Shown here: positions 15,853 through 24,204 of the stretch, one piece after another
How positions within the stretch are numbered: the stretch's first letter is position 1
Layout: the number at the start of each line of letters is the position of its first letter
DNA from: Candidatus Obscuribacterales bacterium
GTDB taxonomy: Bacteria > Cyanobacteriota > Vampirovibrionia > Obscuribacterales > Obscuribacteraceae
Direction: 5' to 3'
Assembly: GCA_019750335.1 (NCBI GenBank)
Contig: JAIEOQ010000004.1
Coordinates: forward strand, 310,001-374,000
DNA length: 64,000 nucleotides
Translations under genes and position numbers: made by a program
Notes under the pieces: model-generated
What the model saw: only the letters and a program-made list of their open reading frames with translations
The model's database searches: none
What the model was told of the DNA's origin: nothing

Positions 15853-17229
15853 TTAGGCTTGCGGAGCTGGGAAAGAGATTCTAACTACTGTTCCCTGCCC
15901 GTTTTCATCTGACATTGAAATTTCGGCTTGATGGTTCACCGCGACTTCTTTGACGATGGAAAGACCCAATCCTGAGCCGTTCGCTGCGCTACCAAGTACG
16001 CGATAAAAGCGTTCAAAAACTTTCTCTCTTTCAGCGGCCGGAATTCCTGGCCCGTTATCCGAAACGGAAAGAATAACGCGTTTGTTTTCGGCCAGTAAAC
16101 GGATGCAGACTTTACCCTCAACTGGAGTGTATTTCAAAGCATTGTCCAAAAGATTGGCTACAAGCTGTTGCAAGCTTGTAGCATCACCCTTGATTTTGTT
16201 TGACTCTTGCGCAAATTCGAAGGCTAAGTCAATCTTTTTTGAAATGGCGAATGAAACGTAGTTGGATATTACGTCGGACACTACAAAATTGAGATCGACG
16301 CTGCCGGCATTTTCGTAGTTAATGGTTCCCGGGTCGCTCCTGGCTAAGGCTAAAAGCTGGTTTACTAAATGTGTGGTTCGATCTAAGCCCGTATCAAGCT
16401 GTTTAATGATATTACGCATTTCGTCAGGGTTGGACATGCTTAAGCCGACGCTAGAATAGGTTTTTAACCCGGCAAGGGGCGTTCGTAATTGGTGAGAAGC
16501 ATTAGCGATGAAACGTTGTTGCGCTTTAATATCTTCGCGTAAACGAGAAAGAAGATCGTTTATTGAAATAACCAGCGGATAAACTTCTTTTGGCGCTATG
16601 TCTTCGCTAACCGGACTTAGATCCAGCCTCGATCTTTTAGCGATAGCTGCTTGTAAAAATTGCAGCGGCTCGAGACCCCGTCCGACTCCGATCCACAAAG
16701 CGGTAGCTCCTAAAAGCATCATCAAGAGCTGTGGGACAAAAATGCTCATGAATATTTGCGTGGAAAGTTGTTTTCGACTGTGCAAAGTTTCGGCAACTTG
16801 AACGATAATCGGTTCGCTATCGGCTTCCGGCACGAACACTTTTCTTTCAGCTAAGCGTACATAATTTGAGCCGGCAAGCACTGTTCTGAATTGCGGTAAA
16901 GTCTCGGAAAGATCGGATGGTGCTTTAGGTAAAACCGCGTCGCCGGATAGCTTCTCGCCACTTAGTTTTTGGACTCGATATAAAAACAGATCCGAATTGT
17001 CGTGGCGAAGAATAGCTTGAGCAGCTGGTGGTAAATCGACAAACAAATGATCGTTTTTTACTTTTATGCGAGCGACAACCGAATCGGAAGAGTTCACGAG
17101 CTCTCGATCATATGTGTCGTTGGCGAATTTCAAGGCTAAATAATAACCGGCCGTAGTGCTGACAAGCCAAAGAAGTCCTAAAGGAACCGCCAGCCAGAGC
17201 ACCAATTTTTTGCGGATTGAACGTTTCAT
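15853..17229 (-). CDS. Sensor histidine kinase (QseC/TctE-like)
   Basis: Two transmembrane helices (about residues 9-33 and 160-183) flank a periplasmic sensor domain of about 125 residues. A HisKA dimerisation domain follows, with the phospho-accepting histidine in FIANASHQLRTPLAG (about 246). The HATPase domain shows its N box (LLDNALKYTP), G1 box (DNGPGIP) and G2 box (GLGLSIVK). The sensed signal is unknown. The frame opens at 17235, but the ATG at 17229 overlaps the regulator stop as ATGA and is better spaced from GGAAG, so I use it. It forms a two-component pair with the gene just upstream. Confidence 0.92.
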   Translation of the reverse strand: MKRSIRKKLVLWLAVPLGLLWLVSTTAGYYLALKFANDTYDRELVNSSDSVVARIKVKNDHLFVDLPPAAQAILRHDNSDLFLYRVQKLSGEKLSGDAVLPKAPSDLSETLPQFRTVLAGSNYVRLAERKVFVPEADSEPIIVQVAETLHSRKQLSTQIFMSIFVPQLLMMLLGATALWIGVGRGLEPLQFLQAAIAKRSRLDLSPVSEDIAPKEVYPLVISINDLLSRLREDIKAQQRFIANASHQLRTPLAGLKTYSSVGLSMSNPDEMRNIIKQLDTGLDRTTHLVNQLLALARSDPGTINYENAGSVDLNFVVSDVISNYVSFAISKKIDLAFEFAQESNKIKGDATSLQQLVANLLDNALKYTPVEGKVCIRLLAENKRVILSVSDNGPGIPAAEREKVFERFYRVLGSAANGSGLGLSIVKEVAVNHQAEISMSDENGQGTVVRISFPAPQA

Positions 17230-17894
17230 TTCCATTCTTCCAGCATATAGCCGAAGCCACGAACAGTGCTTATTCGTACCGCCGCCGGTTCGAGTTTCCG
17301 TCTGAGACGGTGAATGATGATTTCGATAGCGTTGTCGCTCGGTTCTTCTTCCCAGTTGGCTATCTGTTCAATAAGCTGTCGCTTCCGCACTAAGCGTCCT
17401 GTTTTTTGCAGTAGAAGTTCAAGGACTGCCACTTCACGCGGCGTCAGTTCGGCCGGGACTCCGGCAATCAATACTTCGCGACTGTTAGTGATAAAGCGTA
17501 CCGGACCATGCACAAGCTCGATTTTATTGCTCCAAATATGTTTGCGCAAAAGAGCGCGAATACGTGCTTCCAGCTCGCGAAAATCAAAGGGTTTGCTAAT
17601 GTAATCGTTGGCGCCGCAATCCAGACCGCTAATTTTATCTTCTACCGAATCGCGGGCCGTAATTATGATTACCGGTAAAGACTGTTCTTCTTTGCGTAAG
17701 GCTTTTAAGACTTCGACGCCATCGGTGTCGGGCAAGCCGAGGTCAAGAAGCAGAAGATCGTAGCTTATTTCGCGCAAAGAAGCTTTAGCTTCGCTGGCGT
17801 TTGCTACAGCATCGACTGCATAGCCGGCATTCTCCAGCCCTAATTTTAGGGCTTCTTGCAGGAATAGATCGTCTTCAACAACCAGAACTCTCAT
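17226..17894 (-). CDS. OmpR/PhoB-family response regulator
   Basis: A 222-residue two-domain regulator. The receiver domain has the acidic pocket (VVEDD at 5-9), the phosphorylated aspartate D51 (LLLLDLGLPD), the conserved threonine (IIITARDS) and the lysine of SKPFDF. The C-terminal winged-helix domain (ELTPREVAVLELLLQ, ending with VRGFGYMLEE) binds DNA. Order and overlap with the kinase make a classic QseB/TctD-type pair. Its targets are not evident. The nearest candidates are the small exported proteins downstream and the divergent VWA gene at 18058. Confidence 0.94.
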   Translation of the reverse strand: MRVLVVEDDLFLQEALKLGLENAGYAVDAVANASEAKASLREISYDLLLLDLGLPDTDGVEVLKALRKEEQSLPVIIITARDSVEDKISGLDCGANDYISKPFDFRELEARIRALLRKHIWSNKIELVHGPVRFITNSREVLIAGVPAELTPREVAVLELLLQKTGRLVRKRQLIEQIANWEEEPSDNAIEIIIHRLRRKLEPAAVRISTVRGFGYMLEEWK

Positions 17895-18057
17895 CTTACC
17901 GGTATAGCAGCTGAACCTTGCTTTTAGTTTTCAACTTCCTTAAATGTTAACTTGGCTTCTCTAAATTGTGGCGGGATTGGCGTTCTTCGGTTATAAAGAG
18001 TTTTAAAGGCGGTGGTTTCGGACCTTGCCTAGGAATCTTTATTGCGAGGGAAGGATC

Positions 18058-19044
18058 GTGCGCTCATATTTAAGTTTGTTTCTGGCATTATCTATGTTTT
18101 GTACGATCCCGGCAATGGCACAAAGCGGCATGCGGCTTCCCCGTAATAATGCTGCCTCTGCTTCTAAGTACAAACCTTTGACCGGCGCAGTTGATTATCG
18201 TGAGCCGGTTGTCGACTCTAATGATTTTGCACCTTTGGATGGGCGTACCGATGTCGCTCAGCTGCAAGGTGTAACAAACGGTATGCAAATGCGGGCCGGT
18301 GTTGGTGCTAATCGTCAACCATTGCGTTCTGCCGTTCCTTTATTTGGCAGTCAAAATCCTTTCAATTTGGATGCTAATCGTGGGCGTTTACCAGGCGATT
18401 TAAACGAGCAAGAGCTGAATGTATTGAAATCACATGACATTGTGATTATGCAAGATCGTTCAAGCTCAATGGGCGAAAAAGAATATTTTGCACAGGGTGA
18501 GTTTCCGCGCTGGTATTGGTGTCTTGCTCAAGCAAACGACTTTGGACGGCAAACCCAAAGATTGCCTAATTGGAGTTTTACTCTGGTGCTTTTTTCCAGC
18601 AAATACGATGTTTATCATAATGTTCGCTTGCCTCAGGTGCCTTCAATCTATCAAAGCCGGCATGGGCTTTATGTCGGTACTAAGCTTGCCGAGCCGATGT
18701 CCGAGCAACTAAACGATTATTTTCGCCGCCGCGCTTCCGGACGGGCTAAGCCACTGATCATCGCCGTAGTTACTGATGGTAAGCCGCAGGATGACGAAGA
18801 TCTTTGCGATTTAATTATTGATGCGACACATCATATGCGCAATCGTGACGATATCAGCATCACTTTTTTGCAAGTCGGTACTGATGATGAGGGGCGAAAA
18901 AAATTGCGTAAATTCGACTATAAACTGGTCAAAAAAGGTGCGCGTTTCGATATCGTGAATGTAATGCCCTTTGAGACCGTTACGCAAATGGGTTTGACTC
19001 GCGCTTTAGTCACTGCAGTACAAAACGCCAATTCAGGATATTAA
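18058..19044 (+). CDS. Exported VWA-domain protein
   Basis: The frame is open from 18025, but the GTG at 18058 has GAGGG seven bases upstream. It starts a signal peptide (VRSYLSLFLALSMFCTIPAMAQ). After a linker of about 110 residues comes a VWA domain with MIDAS residues D-x-S-x-S (MQDRSSSMGE), a threonine in VGTKLAEP and the aspartate of VVTDGKP. The region resembles the VWA domain of the gene at 1664, with the shared pattern [FW]-[ST]-[FL]-T-L...Y-D-V-Y. Probably a periplasmic ligand-binding protein. It is divergent from the response regulator. The next gene follows after a structured leader. Confidence 0.82.
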   Translation: MRSYLSLFLALSMFCTIPAMAQSGMRLPRNNAASASKYKPLTGAVDYREPVVDSNDFAPLDGRTDVAQLQGVTNGMQMRAGVGANRQPLRSAVPLFGSQNPFNLDANRGRLPGDLNEQELNVLKSHDIVIMQDRSSSMGEKEYFAQGEFPRWYWCLAQANDFGRQTQRLPNWSFTLVLFSSKYDVYHNVRLPQVPSIYQSRHGLYVGTKLAEPMSEQLNDYFRRRASGRAKPLIIAVVTDGKPQDDEDLCDLIIDATHHMRNRDDISITFLQVGTDDEGRKKLRKFDYKLVKKGARFDIVNVMPFETVTQMGLTRALVTAVQNANSGY

Positions 19045-19050
19045 AAATCG

Positions 19051-19092
19051 ATTCGGCTATAGTATGGGCAATCTTTTTTGCCGGAGCCGAAT
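19051..19092 (+). promoter_or_regulatory. Nested hairpin covering the ribosome binding site of the next gene
   Basis: Outer arms ATTCGGCT (19051-19058) and AGCCGAAT (19085-19092) are perfectly complementary. Inner arms GGCAA (19067-19071) and TTGCC (19078-19082) enclose a T-rich loop. The right arm contains part of the GGAG Shine-Dalgarno and ends one base before the ATG at 19093. Folding would therefore hide the initiation region. It may be a translational switch, or partly act as a terminator for the VWA gene. Confidence 0.5.
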
Positions 19093-20031
19093 ATGCCTGA
19101 ATCAACCGATGTTATGGCCCTTATCACCAGGATAGAGGGCAGTGTTTCGGTTGAGCGTTCACAAGCGTCAACGTTCTTAGTTAGACTTTTGCTTGCCGGA
19201 GCTGAGTTCCCTGGCTTCTGGAGTGGCGAAATTATTCCGCCTTTGCGCTTGGAGCTGGCTGAATGGACTTTGATTCAACGTTTTGCCAATGTAGAGGCTA
19301 TTGAGGTTTGGCGTCAATCGGAAGAGCGGAAAAAAATATTGGGCGAGTTGAGCTCTGACTTGCGTATTTGGGATGACTTAACCAGCACTCCCTCCCCTGG
19401 TACCGTTGCCACGTCTATTGTCACTGATGTGAAAGCGGGGATGCATGACGAGTATTGGTCGTGGCTTCTAAAAATTCAAAAAGCGCAAGCTCAATTTCCC
19501 GGCTATGCCGGTATCTATCTGCAGCCGCCGGCTCCGGGTACCGCTGGTTGCAAATGGACCTCAGTCCTTCGTTTTGATACAGCCGAAGATCTTGAACGCT
19601 GGTTTTCTTCGCCTGTGCGTCAAGAACTTTTGGCTGAAGCGAATCAATTTGTCAACGCTACATATTTTCAAAGATTGACCAGCTCTTTTCCTGGTTGGTT
19701 TCCAATAGATAATAATACTGGCGCTCGTCCGGCAAAATGGAAAACAGCAGTTTTAGTTTTTATTGGACTCTTTCCGCTTCTAATGTTGCTGAAGCGCTTT
19801 TTTTATCCGCAACTGGCTGGGATAAATCCGGCTGTTGCTACAGCTGTTGGTACGGCGGTCAGTGTGTCGATCATGACTTGGTTTACTATGCCAATCCTTA
19901 TATACGGATTTAATTGGTGGCTTTTGCCAAATCAAAACACACGACTAAAAAACAATATTGCCGGTAGCTTGCTAGCGATCTTGATCGTTGCTCTTGAAAT
20001 TTTCTTTTTGCATGATTTGCTGCCATATTGA
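19093..20031 (+). CDS. Membrane protein with antibiotic-biosynthesis-monooxygenase (ABM) domains
   Basis: The protein carries two ABM-like ferredoxin-fold segments. The first (about residues 5-95) includes VSVERSQASTFLVRLL and WTLIQRFANVEAIEVW. The second (about 105-200) includes YWSWLLKIQKAQAQFPGYAG and SVLRFDTAEDLERWF. Three transmembrane helices follow at the C-terminus (about 222-245, 250-280 and 292-312). This arrangement is the COG3224 type, as I recall it. ABM domains act as small heme- or quinone-handling oxygenases, but in these membrane-bound forms the activity is unknown. I use the ATG at 19093 rather than the TTG at 19078, because GGAG is correctly spaced for it. Confidence 0.82.
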   Translation: MPESTDVMALITRIEGSVSVERSQASTFLVRLLLAGAEFPGFWSGEIIPPLRLELAEWTLIQRFANVEAIEVWRQSEERKKILGELSSDLRIWDDLTSTPSPGTVATSIVTDVKAGMHDEYWSWLLKIQKAQAQFPGYAGIYLQPPAPGTAGCKWTSVLRFDTAEDLERWFSSPVRQELLAEANQFVNATYFQRLTSSFPGWFPIDNNTGARPAKWKTAVLVFIGLFPLLMLLKRFFYPQLAGINPAVATAVGTAVSVSIMTWFTMPILIYGFNWWLLPNQNTRLKNNIAGSLLAILIVALEIFFLHDLLPY

Positions 20032-20067
20032 AACCTGAGCAATGGTATTAAATTTGGTGCTTGAATA

Positions 20068-20093
20068 GTCCGAAAACTTCCTGACAAGCGGAC
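20068..20093 (+). terminator. Possible weak terminator after the ABM gene
   Basis: GTCCG (20068-20072) pairs with CGGAC (20089-20093). A second short stem, CTT/AAG, forms inside after a bulge. A short T run follows three bases later. Short and imperfect, so the call is tentative. Confidence 0.3.
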
Positions 20094-20164
20094 CATCTTT
20101 AATATGTAAGAGACATAAATAAGATACACTGCCCTGCACTTGGTTATGCGTGAGGTTTAATCTA

Positions 20165-21688
20165 ATGGGCAATTGCTTCAAGAAGATGCTAGTTGCGCTG
20201 TCCGGTTTATGGATTGGTGCATCGGCATCTTTTCCGCCGGCTATGGCTGCTGACAGCGATCTTACTGGTGTTCGCGGTTCTTTCTTCGACTTTGTCGATG
20301 ATCCATGGAAACATGTCGGGCATGAAGAAGAATCTGCACGCTTCTATCCAGATGGACTGCTTGTAATGGACAAGGGGATCATCAAAGCTTTCGGACCTTA
20401 TTCCGAAGTGGCGGCTAAATATCCCGGTCTTAAAGTTACCAACATTCCAGATCGGATCATTGTTCCGGGCTTTATCGATGGACATGTGCACTTTCCGCAA
20501 ACCCGTGTGCTTGGTGCTTACGGACTACAACTTCTTCCTTGGCTCCAAGAATGGATCTTCCCGGAAGAAGCAAAATATCGCGATGATAATTATGCCCGTG
20601 ATGGCGTAAAACGTTATTTCGATAACATGCTTGCTGCCGGCACAACTACCGTGCAAGATTTTGGCACCTCATACAAAAGCGCGGTGGATATATTCTTTCA
20701 AGAAGCAAGCAAGCGCAACATGCGCGTTATTTGCGGAATCGGTGGTATCGATCGTAACGCCCCCGATTATTTCGTGACACCGCCGGCGCAGTTCTATGCC
20801 GACAGCAAAGAGCTTATCCAAAAGTATCATGGTAAAGGTCGTAACTTGTATGCCATTACGCCTCGTTTTGCTTACGGTGATTCATCCGAACTGTTGACTA
20901 AGTGTTCGCAGTTGCATAAAGAGTTTCCGGATTGCTGGGTGAACACTCACGTTTCGGAAAACCCGACTGAAACAAGAAATGCTCCGCTTGAACATAATGT
21001 TAGCGACTATCTTGGCTGTTATGAAAAATTCGGCTTGGTTGGACCTAAGTTCACAGCCGGACATGGCGTATGGCTTTCTGATAGTGAATTGTCTCGTTTG
21101 AATAAAGCCGGAGCTTCAATCTCTTTCTGCCCGAATTCAAATACTTTTTTGGGTAGCGGTCTTTTCCGCCTAGGAGCAGTTACGGATCCGGCACGTCGTG
21201 TACGTTTGACTTTCGGTACTGATATGGGCGGCGGCAACAATTTCTGCATGCTCAACGTGCTCGATCAAGCTTATAAAATCGGCATGTGCAACAACACCAT
21301 GCTCGACGGCAGCATCGACCCGCGGTGGCACGACAACGCCGAGTCCGAGCGCAATAAGCTTAACGCTTATCGTGCTTTCTATTCGGTAACTCTCGGTGGA
21401 GCGCAAGGGCTTTATCTGGATGACAAAATCGGTAATTTCAATCCTGGCAAAGAAGCTGACTTCGTTGCCCTTGATTGGAACGGTGGCCCGCCGGCAACTG
21501 CTTGGCACCAATCGCTTATTTGTGATAAGCCAAAAACAATGAAAGATGCCTCACAGCTTCTTTTTGGCATCATGGCTGTTGGTGACGACCGCGCAGTTGA
21601 TGAAACCTGGGTCATGGGCAAACGCTTGTACAAAAAACCACAAGCGGTCGTTGTAAAAAGCAACGAACAGACAGCAGGCGATAACTAA
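20165..21688 (+). CDS. Guanine deaminase-like amidohydrolase with signal peptide
   Basis: The amidohydrolase core matches guanine deaminase closely. It has the metal motif PGFIDGHVHFPQT, LLPWLQEWIFPEE, the histidine motif VNTHVSEN, GHGVWLSDSEL, CPNSNTFLGSGLF and the metal aspartate in TDMGGG. These enzymes deaminate guanine to xanthine and ammonia with a zinc ion. Unusually, the protein begins with a signal peptide (about residues 1-29 ending PPAMAA), so it probably works in the periplasm. GAGG lies nine bases before the ATG at 20165; the GTG at 20150 is an unlikely start. The next gene follows after 34 bases and is likely co-transcribed. A related aminohydrolase substrate cannot be excluded. 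Confidence 0.88.
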   Translation: MGNCFKKMLVALSGLWIGASASFPPAMAADSDLTGVRGSFFDFVDDPWKHVGHEEESARFYPDGLLVMDKGIIKAFGPYSEVAAKYPGLKVTNIPDRIIVPGFIDGHVHFPQTRVLGAYGLQLLPWLQEWIFPEEAKYRDDNYARDGVKRYFDNMLAAGTTTVQDFGTSYKSAVDIFFQEASKRNMRVICGIGGIDRNAPDYFVTPPAQFYADSKELIQKYHGKGRNLYAITPRFAYGDSSELLTKCSQLHKEFPDCWVNTHVSENPTETRNAPLEHNVSDYLGCYEKFGLVGPKFTAGHGVWLSDSELSRLNKAGASISFCPNSNTFLGSGLFRLGAVTDPARRVRLTFGTDMGGGNNFCMLNVLDQAYKIGMCNNTMLDGSIDPRWHDNAESERNKLNAYRAFYSVTLGGAQGLYLDDKIGNFNPGKEADFVALDWNGGPPATAWHQSLICDKPKTMKDASQLLFGIMAVGDDRAVDETWVMGKRLYKKPQAVVVKSNEQTAGDN

Positions 21689-21722
21689 GCAGTAACCGGA
21701 AACAGCGGCGGAGGATTTATTT

Positions 21723-23258
21723 ATGGAACCTAAATCAGATTCAAATTCAAATGGATTCTCTCGCCGCCGTTTTCTGGCAAAAACAATTGCCGTTTCCGGT
21801 TCATTCCTTGCCTCGGGCGCTTATGCTAAGCAGCTCTTGGCTCAATCGCCAAATAATGCTTCGGTTGATCTAACTGTTTTGCAAAAAAGTATTCAAGGTA
21901 AAGTTGTACAAAAAGGTGATCCGGAGTTTGACACTTTTGTTTATGGCGAACTTTGGAACAAGCTTGTGCCCAAGCGTGCACCGCAAGTGGTTGTGCGTGT
22001 CAACAATGAACAAGATGTAGTTGAAGCTGTCAGATTTGCTAAAGCAAACAAATTGAAAGTTGTGGTGCGTGGTGGCGGGCATAATTGGTGCTCACCTTCT
22101 TTGCGCAACGGCGGCATGATGATTGATCTGACTAACTTGAACAAGGTTATTTCAATCGATCCGCTAGCACGAAAAGCAGTAGTACAGCCGATTATCAGTA
22201 ATCGCGAAATACAAGCTCATTTGAATGCTCATGGTATGTCTTATCCCAGTGGGCATTGCCCACCGGTAAAACTAAGCGGTTATTTACTCGGCGGCGGTAT
22301 GGCTTGGAACCAAGGCGTTTGGGGAACCGGTACTGAAAGTGTTGAAGCTGTCGAGCTGGTCACTCCGGATGGCGAGCTTATTACAGCAAGCGCCGAACAA
22401 AATAACGATTATTATTGGGCTGCTCGCGGAGCCGGTTGTGGGCTCTTTGCTGTGGCTGTCCGTTATCATTTGAAACTTTATCCTTTGCCTAAATATATAA
22501 CGGCAAATTCTTATTCTTATCCGCTAGATCAAGCAGTGCCAATTGCTGATTGGTTAGGACAAATTTCCCATCGATTACCGAACAATGTTGAACTTAGTTT
22601 ATTTATGTTGAAAGCGCCGCCGGAACTTGCAGCAAAAACAAAAACCAGTGCCGGAAAGATTTGTATGGTTACGGCAACTGTTTTTGCTGATTCGGAGGAA
22701 GAAGCGCGCTCGGCGGTCAAGCTTTTAGACGAATGCCCGTCGATGAGCAAATGTATGGCAAAAGTCACCAACGAGCATGTGAATTTCGAAAAACTGTTTG
22801 ATATGTCTGGTTCTTTATGGCAAGCTGATCGCCGTAATCATGTTGAGGCGATGTTCTCTAACTCTAATGCCGGAAAGCTGTTCGCAGCGGTGAAAGATCA
22901 TTTCCTGAAAGTACCATCGCCTGAAAGCATAATTATGTTCGCCTTCTTTACCGGACCGAGCGTACCGGCACCGTTACCTGATGCTGCTTTCTCCATGAGC
23001 GCTCGTCTTTATGGCGGTCCTTGGACGATGTGGACTGAAGCCAAAGATGATGAAGCAAACAGCAAATGGCATAAAAAGTGTATTGAGCTTTTAAAGCCGT
23101 TTGTTCATGGTCACTATATCGGTGAAAGCGATACGATTACTTATCCGGCTCATATTAAAGGCGCTTTCTTGCCGCGCAATTATGAACGCCTGCAAAAACT
23201 GCGTCAAAAACATGATCCGGACGGTGTTTTCTTTTCCTTTGCCGAAGGTCTGAACTAA
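21723..23258 (+). CDS. Tat-exported FAD-linked oxidase (berberine-bridge type)
   Basis: A twin-arginine signal (SRRRFLAK, residues 13-20) leads into a PCMH-type FAD domain. The histidine (H120 in VVRGGGHNW) and cysteine (C179 in YPSGHCPPV) that bind FAD covalently in bicovalent flavoproteins are both in place. They are followed by GYLLGGGMAW. The C-terminal BBE motif is present (PRNYERLQKLRQKHDPDGVF). Such enzymes oxidise sugars, alkaloids or aromatic alcohols with oxygen as acceptor. Tat export fits a cofactor loaded in the cytoplasm. GGCGGAGGA precedes the ATG. It sits right behind the exported guanine deaminase, so a joint periplasmic pathway is possible but unproven. It ends one base before the convergent gene. 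Confidence 0.9.
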   Translation: MEPKSDSNSNGFSRRRFLAKTIAVSGSFLASGAYAKQLLAQSPNNASVDLTVLQKSIQGKVVQKGDPEFDTFVYGELWNKLVPKRAPQVVVRVNNEQDVVEAVRFAKANKLKVVVRGGGHNWCSPSLRNGGMMIDLTNLNKVISIDPLARKAVVQPIISNREIQAHLNAHGMSYPSGHCPPVKLSGYLLGGGMAWNQGVWGTGTESVEAVELVTPDGELITASAEQNNDYYWAARGAGCGLFAVAVRYHLKLYPLPKYITANSYSYPLDQAVPIADWLGQISHRLPNNVELSLFMLKAPPELAAKTKTSAGKICMVTATVFADSEEEARSAVKLLDECPSMSKCMAKVTNEHVNFEKLFDMSGSLWQADRRNHVEAMFSNSNAGKLFAAVKDHFLKVPSPESIIMFAFFTGPSVPAPLPDAAFSMSARLYGGPWTMWTEAKDDEANSKWHKKCIELLKPFVHGHYIGESDTITYPAHIKGAFLPRNYERLQKLRQKHDPDGVFFSFAEGLN

Positions 23259-23259
23259 G

Positions 23260-24192
23260 TTAGTTCAACTCGGTAATACGTAAAAGATCAAGCAAGCCGA
23301 TATCGAGCTGTTCGATTGTCCATTGTGTGTCATAAAGCATGCGGATACGATTGTCTAATAGCCTGATGTTTTCTTTCTCTTTGGCTGTTTTACCTTCGAT
23401 AGCGGCTAATTTTTCCAGCTGCTTTTCTTTGGTTGAACGTAAGTAGCGTCCTTTTTTCCAGCCATCAATCAAAACGTTTATCCGTGTGTGATTGTTGTTT
23501 GCATCGGGCGGTACAGAATTCAGATATTTAACTATAGTGTCGTAATTATGTTTTTGCGCAGGTTGACTCAAATGAAAAACATCGGCAAGTATGGTGGTGC
23601 CGCCGTCGATTTTTTTAGTACCGCTACGGCTGGCAGCAAGTGAAGCTGTGGATAAGAGTAAACCGATACTGCTGGCTAATAGCAAAAGCTCTGTGCCAAG
23701 GGCGTCTTTACCGTGCAAAAAGGCCGGACCGGATAAAACACCGAGTATGCCACCTTGCATAAAGTTGGCTGTGAACAAAGCGTTTAAGTTTCTTTGTCGT
23801 TTTGCTTGCAGCATGCTTTGCCCGTTCGATGACCAGGCAAGTTCGCGGTCTATGCGTCCGGATATCATTCGTATTTCAAGAGAGCAACCGAGCACTTTGT
23901 CAAAAACATCTATTTTGAGTGCCATCTCTTCATCGTTGTGCGGGTTGCCATCGCCGGCTTGTTTGATTTGAATCAAACGTTCGACTTGAGGCAAAATACC
24001 AAGTAAAGTGGCAGCTTCATAAGCTGCCGGAGATAATACTGCTTTTGTTTGCGATGCAGCGGCAATTTTAATTGGTGCTGCCGCTGTTTCTTCGATGGTC
24101 CCTTGTGCATGCATCGGCAACGAAAATGTTTGCGTAAGCACAAGGGCAATGCTCAAGAATATGCTTGTCGCTGTTCGTTGTCCGGCTTTCAA
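23260..24192 (-). CDS. Unrecognised exported helical protein, family member 1
   Basis: I do not recognise this family, but three members lie in this window (also at 24205 and 55628). This one starts at a TTG with AGGAG seven bases upstream. The shared plan is a signal peptide, then a helical block ending in G-R-I-D-R-E-L. A glycine motif follows (NFMQGGILG, about residues 140-148), then a hydrophobic stretch (LLLLASSIGLLLSTASL) and a second helical block (YLNSVPPDANN ... RIRMLYDTQW). The hydrophobic stretch may insert in or lie along a membrane. The gene follows its paralogue by 12 bases on the same transcript and converges with the FAD oxidase, one base between the stops. Confidence 0.68.
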   Translation of the reverse strand: MKAGQRTATSIFLSIALVLTQTFSLPMHAQGTIEETAAAPIKIAAASQTKAVLSPAAYEAATLLGILPQVERLIQIKQAGDGNPHNDEEMALKIDVFDKVLGCSLEIRMISGRIDRELAWSSNGQSMLQAKRQRNLNALFTANFMQGGILGVLSGPAFLHGKDALGTELLLLASSIGLLLSTASLAASRSGTKKIDGGTTILADVFHLSQPAQKHNYDTIVKYLNSVPPDANNNHTRINVLIDGWKKGRYLRSTKEKQLEKLAAIEGKTAKEKENIRLLDNRIRMLYDTQWTIEQLDIGLLDLLRITELN

Positions 24193-24204
24193 AGCTGTTT
24201 CTCC

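Noticed and set aside
20032-20164. A purine riboswitch upstream of the guanine deaminase gene
   Set aside because: I looked for the conserved purine aptamer junction residues and paired loops and did not find them. Only a short GC stem is present.
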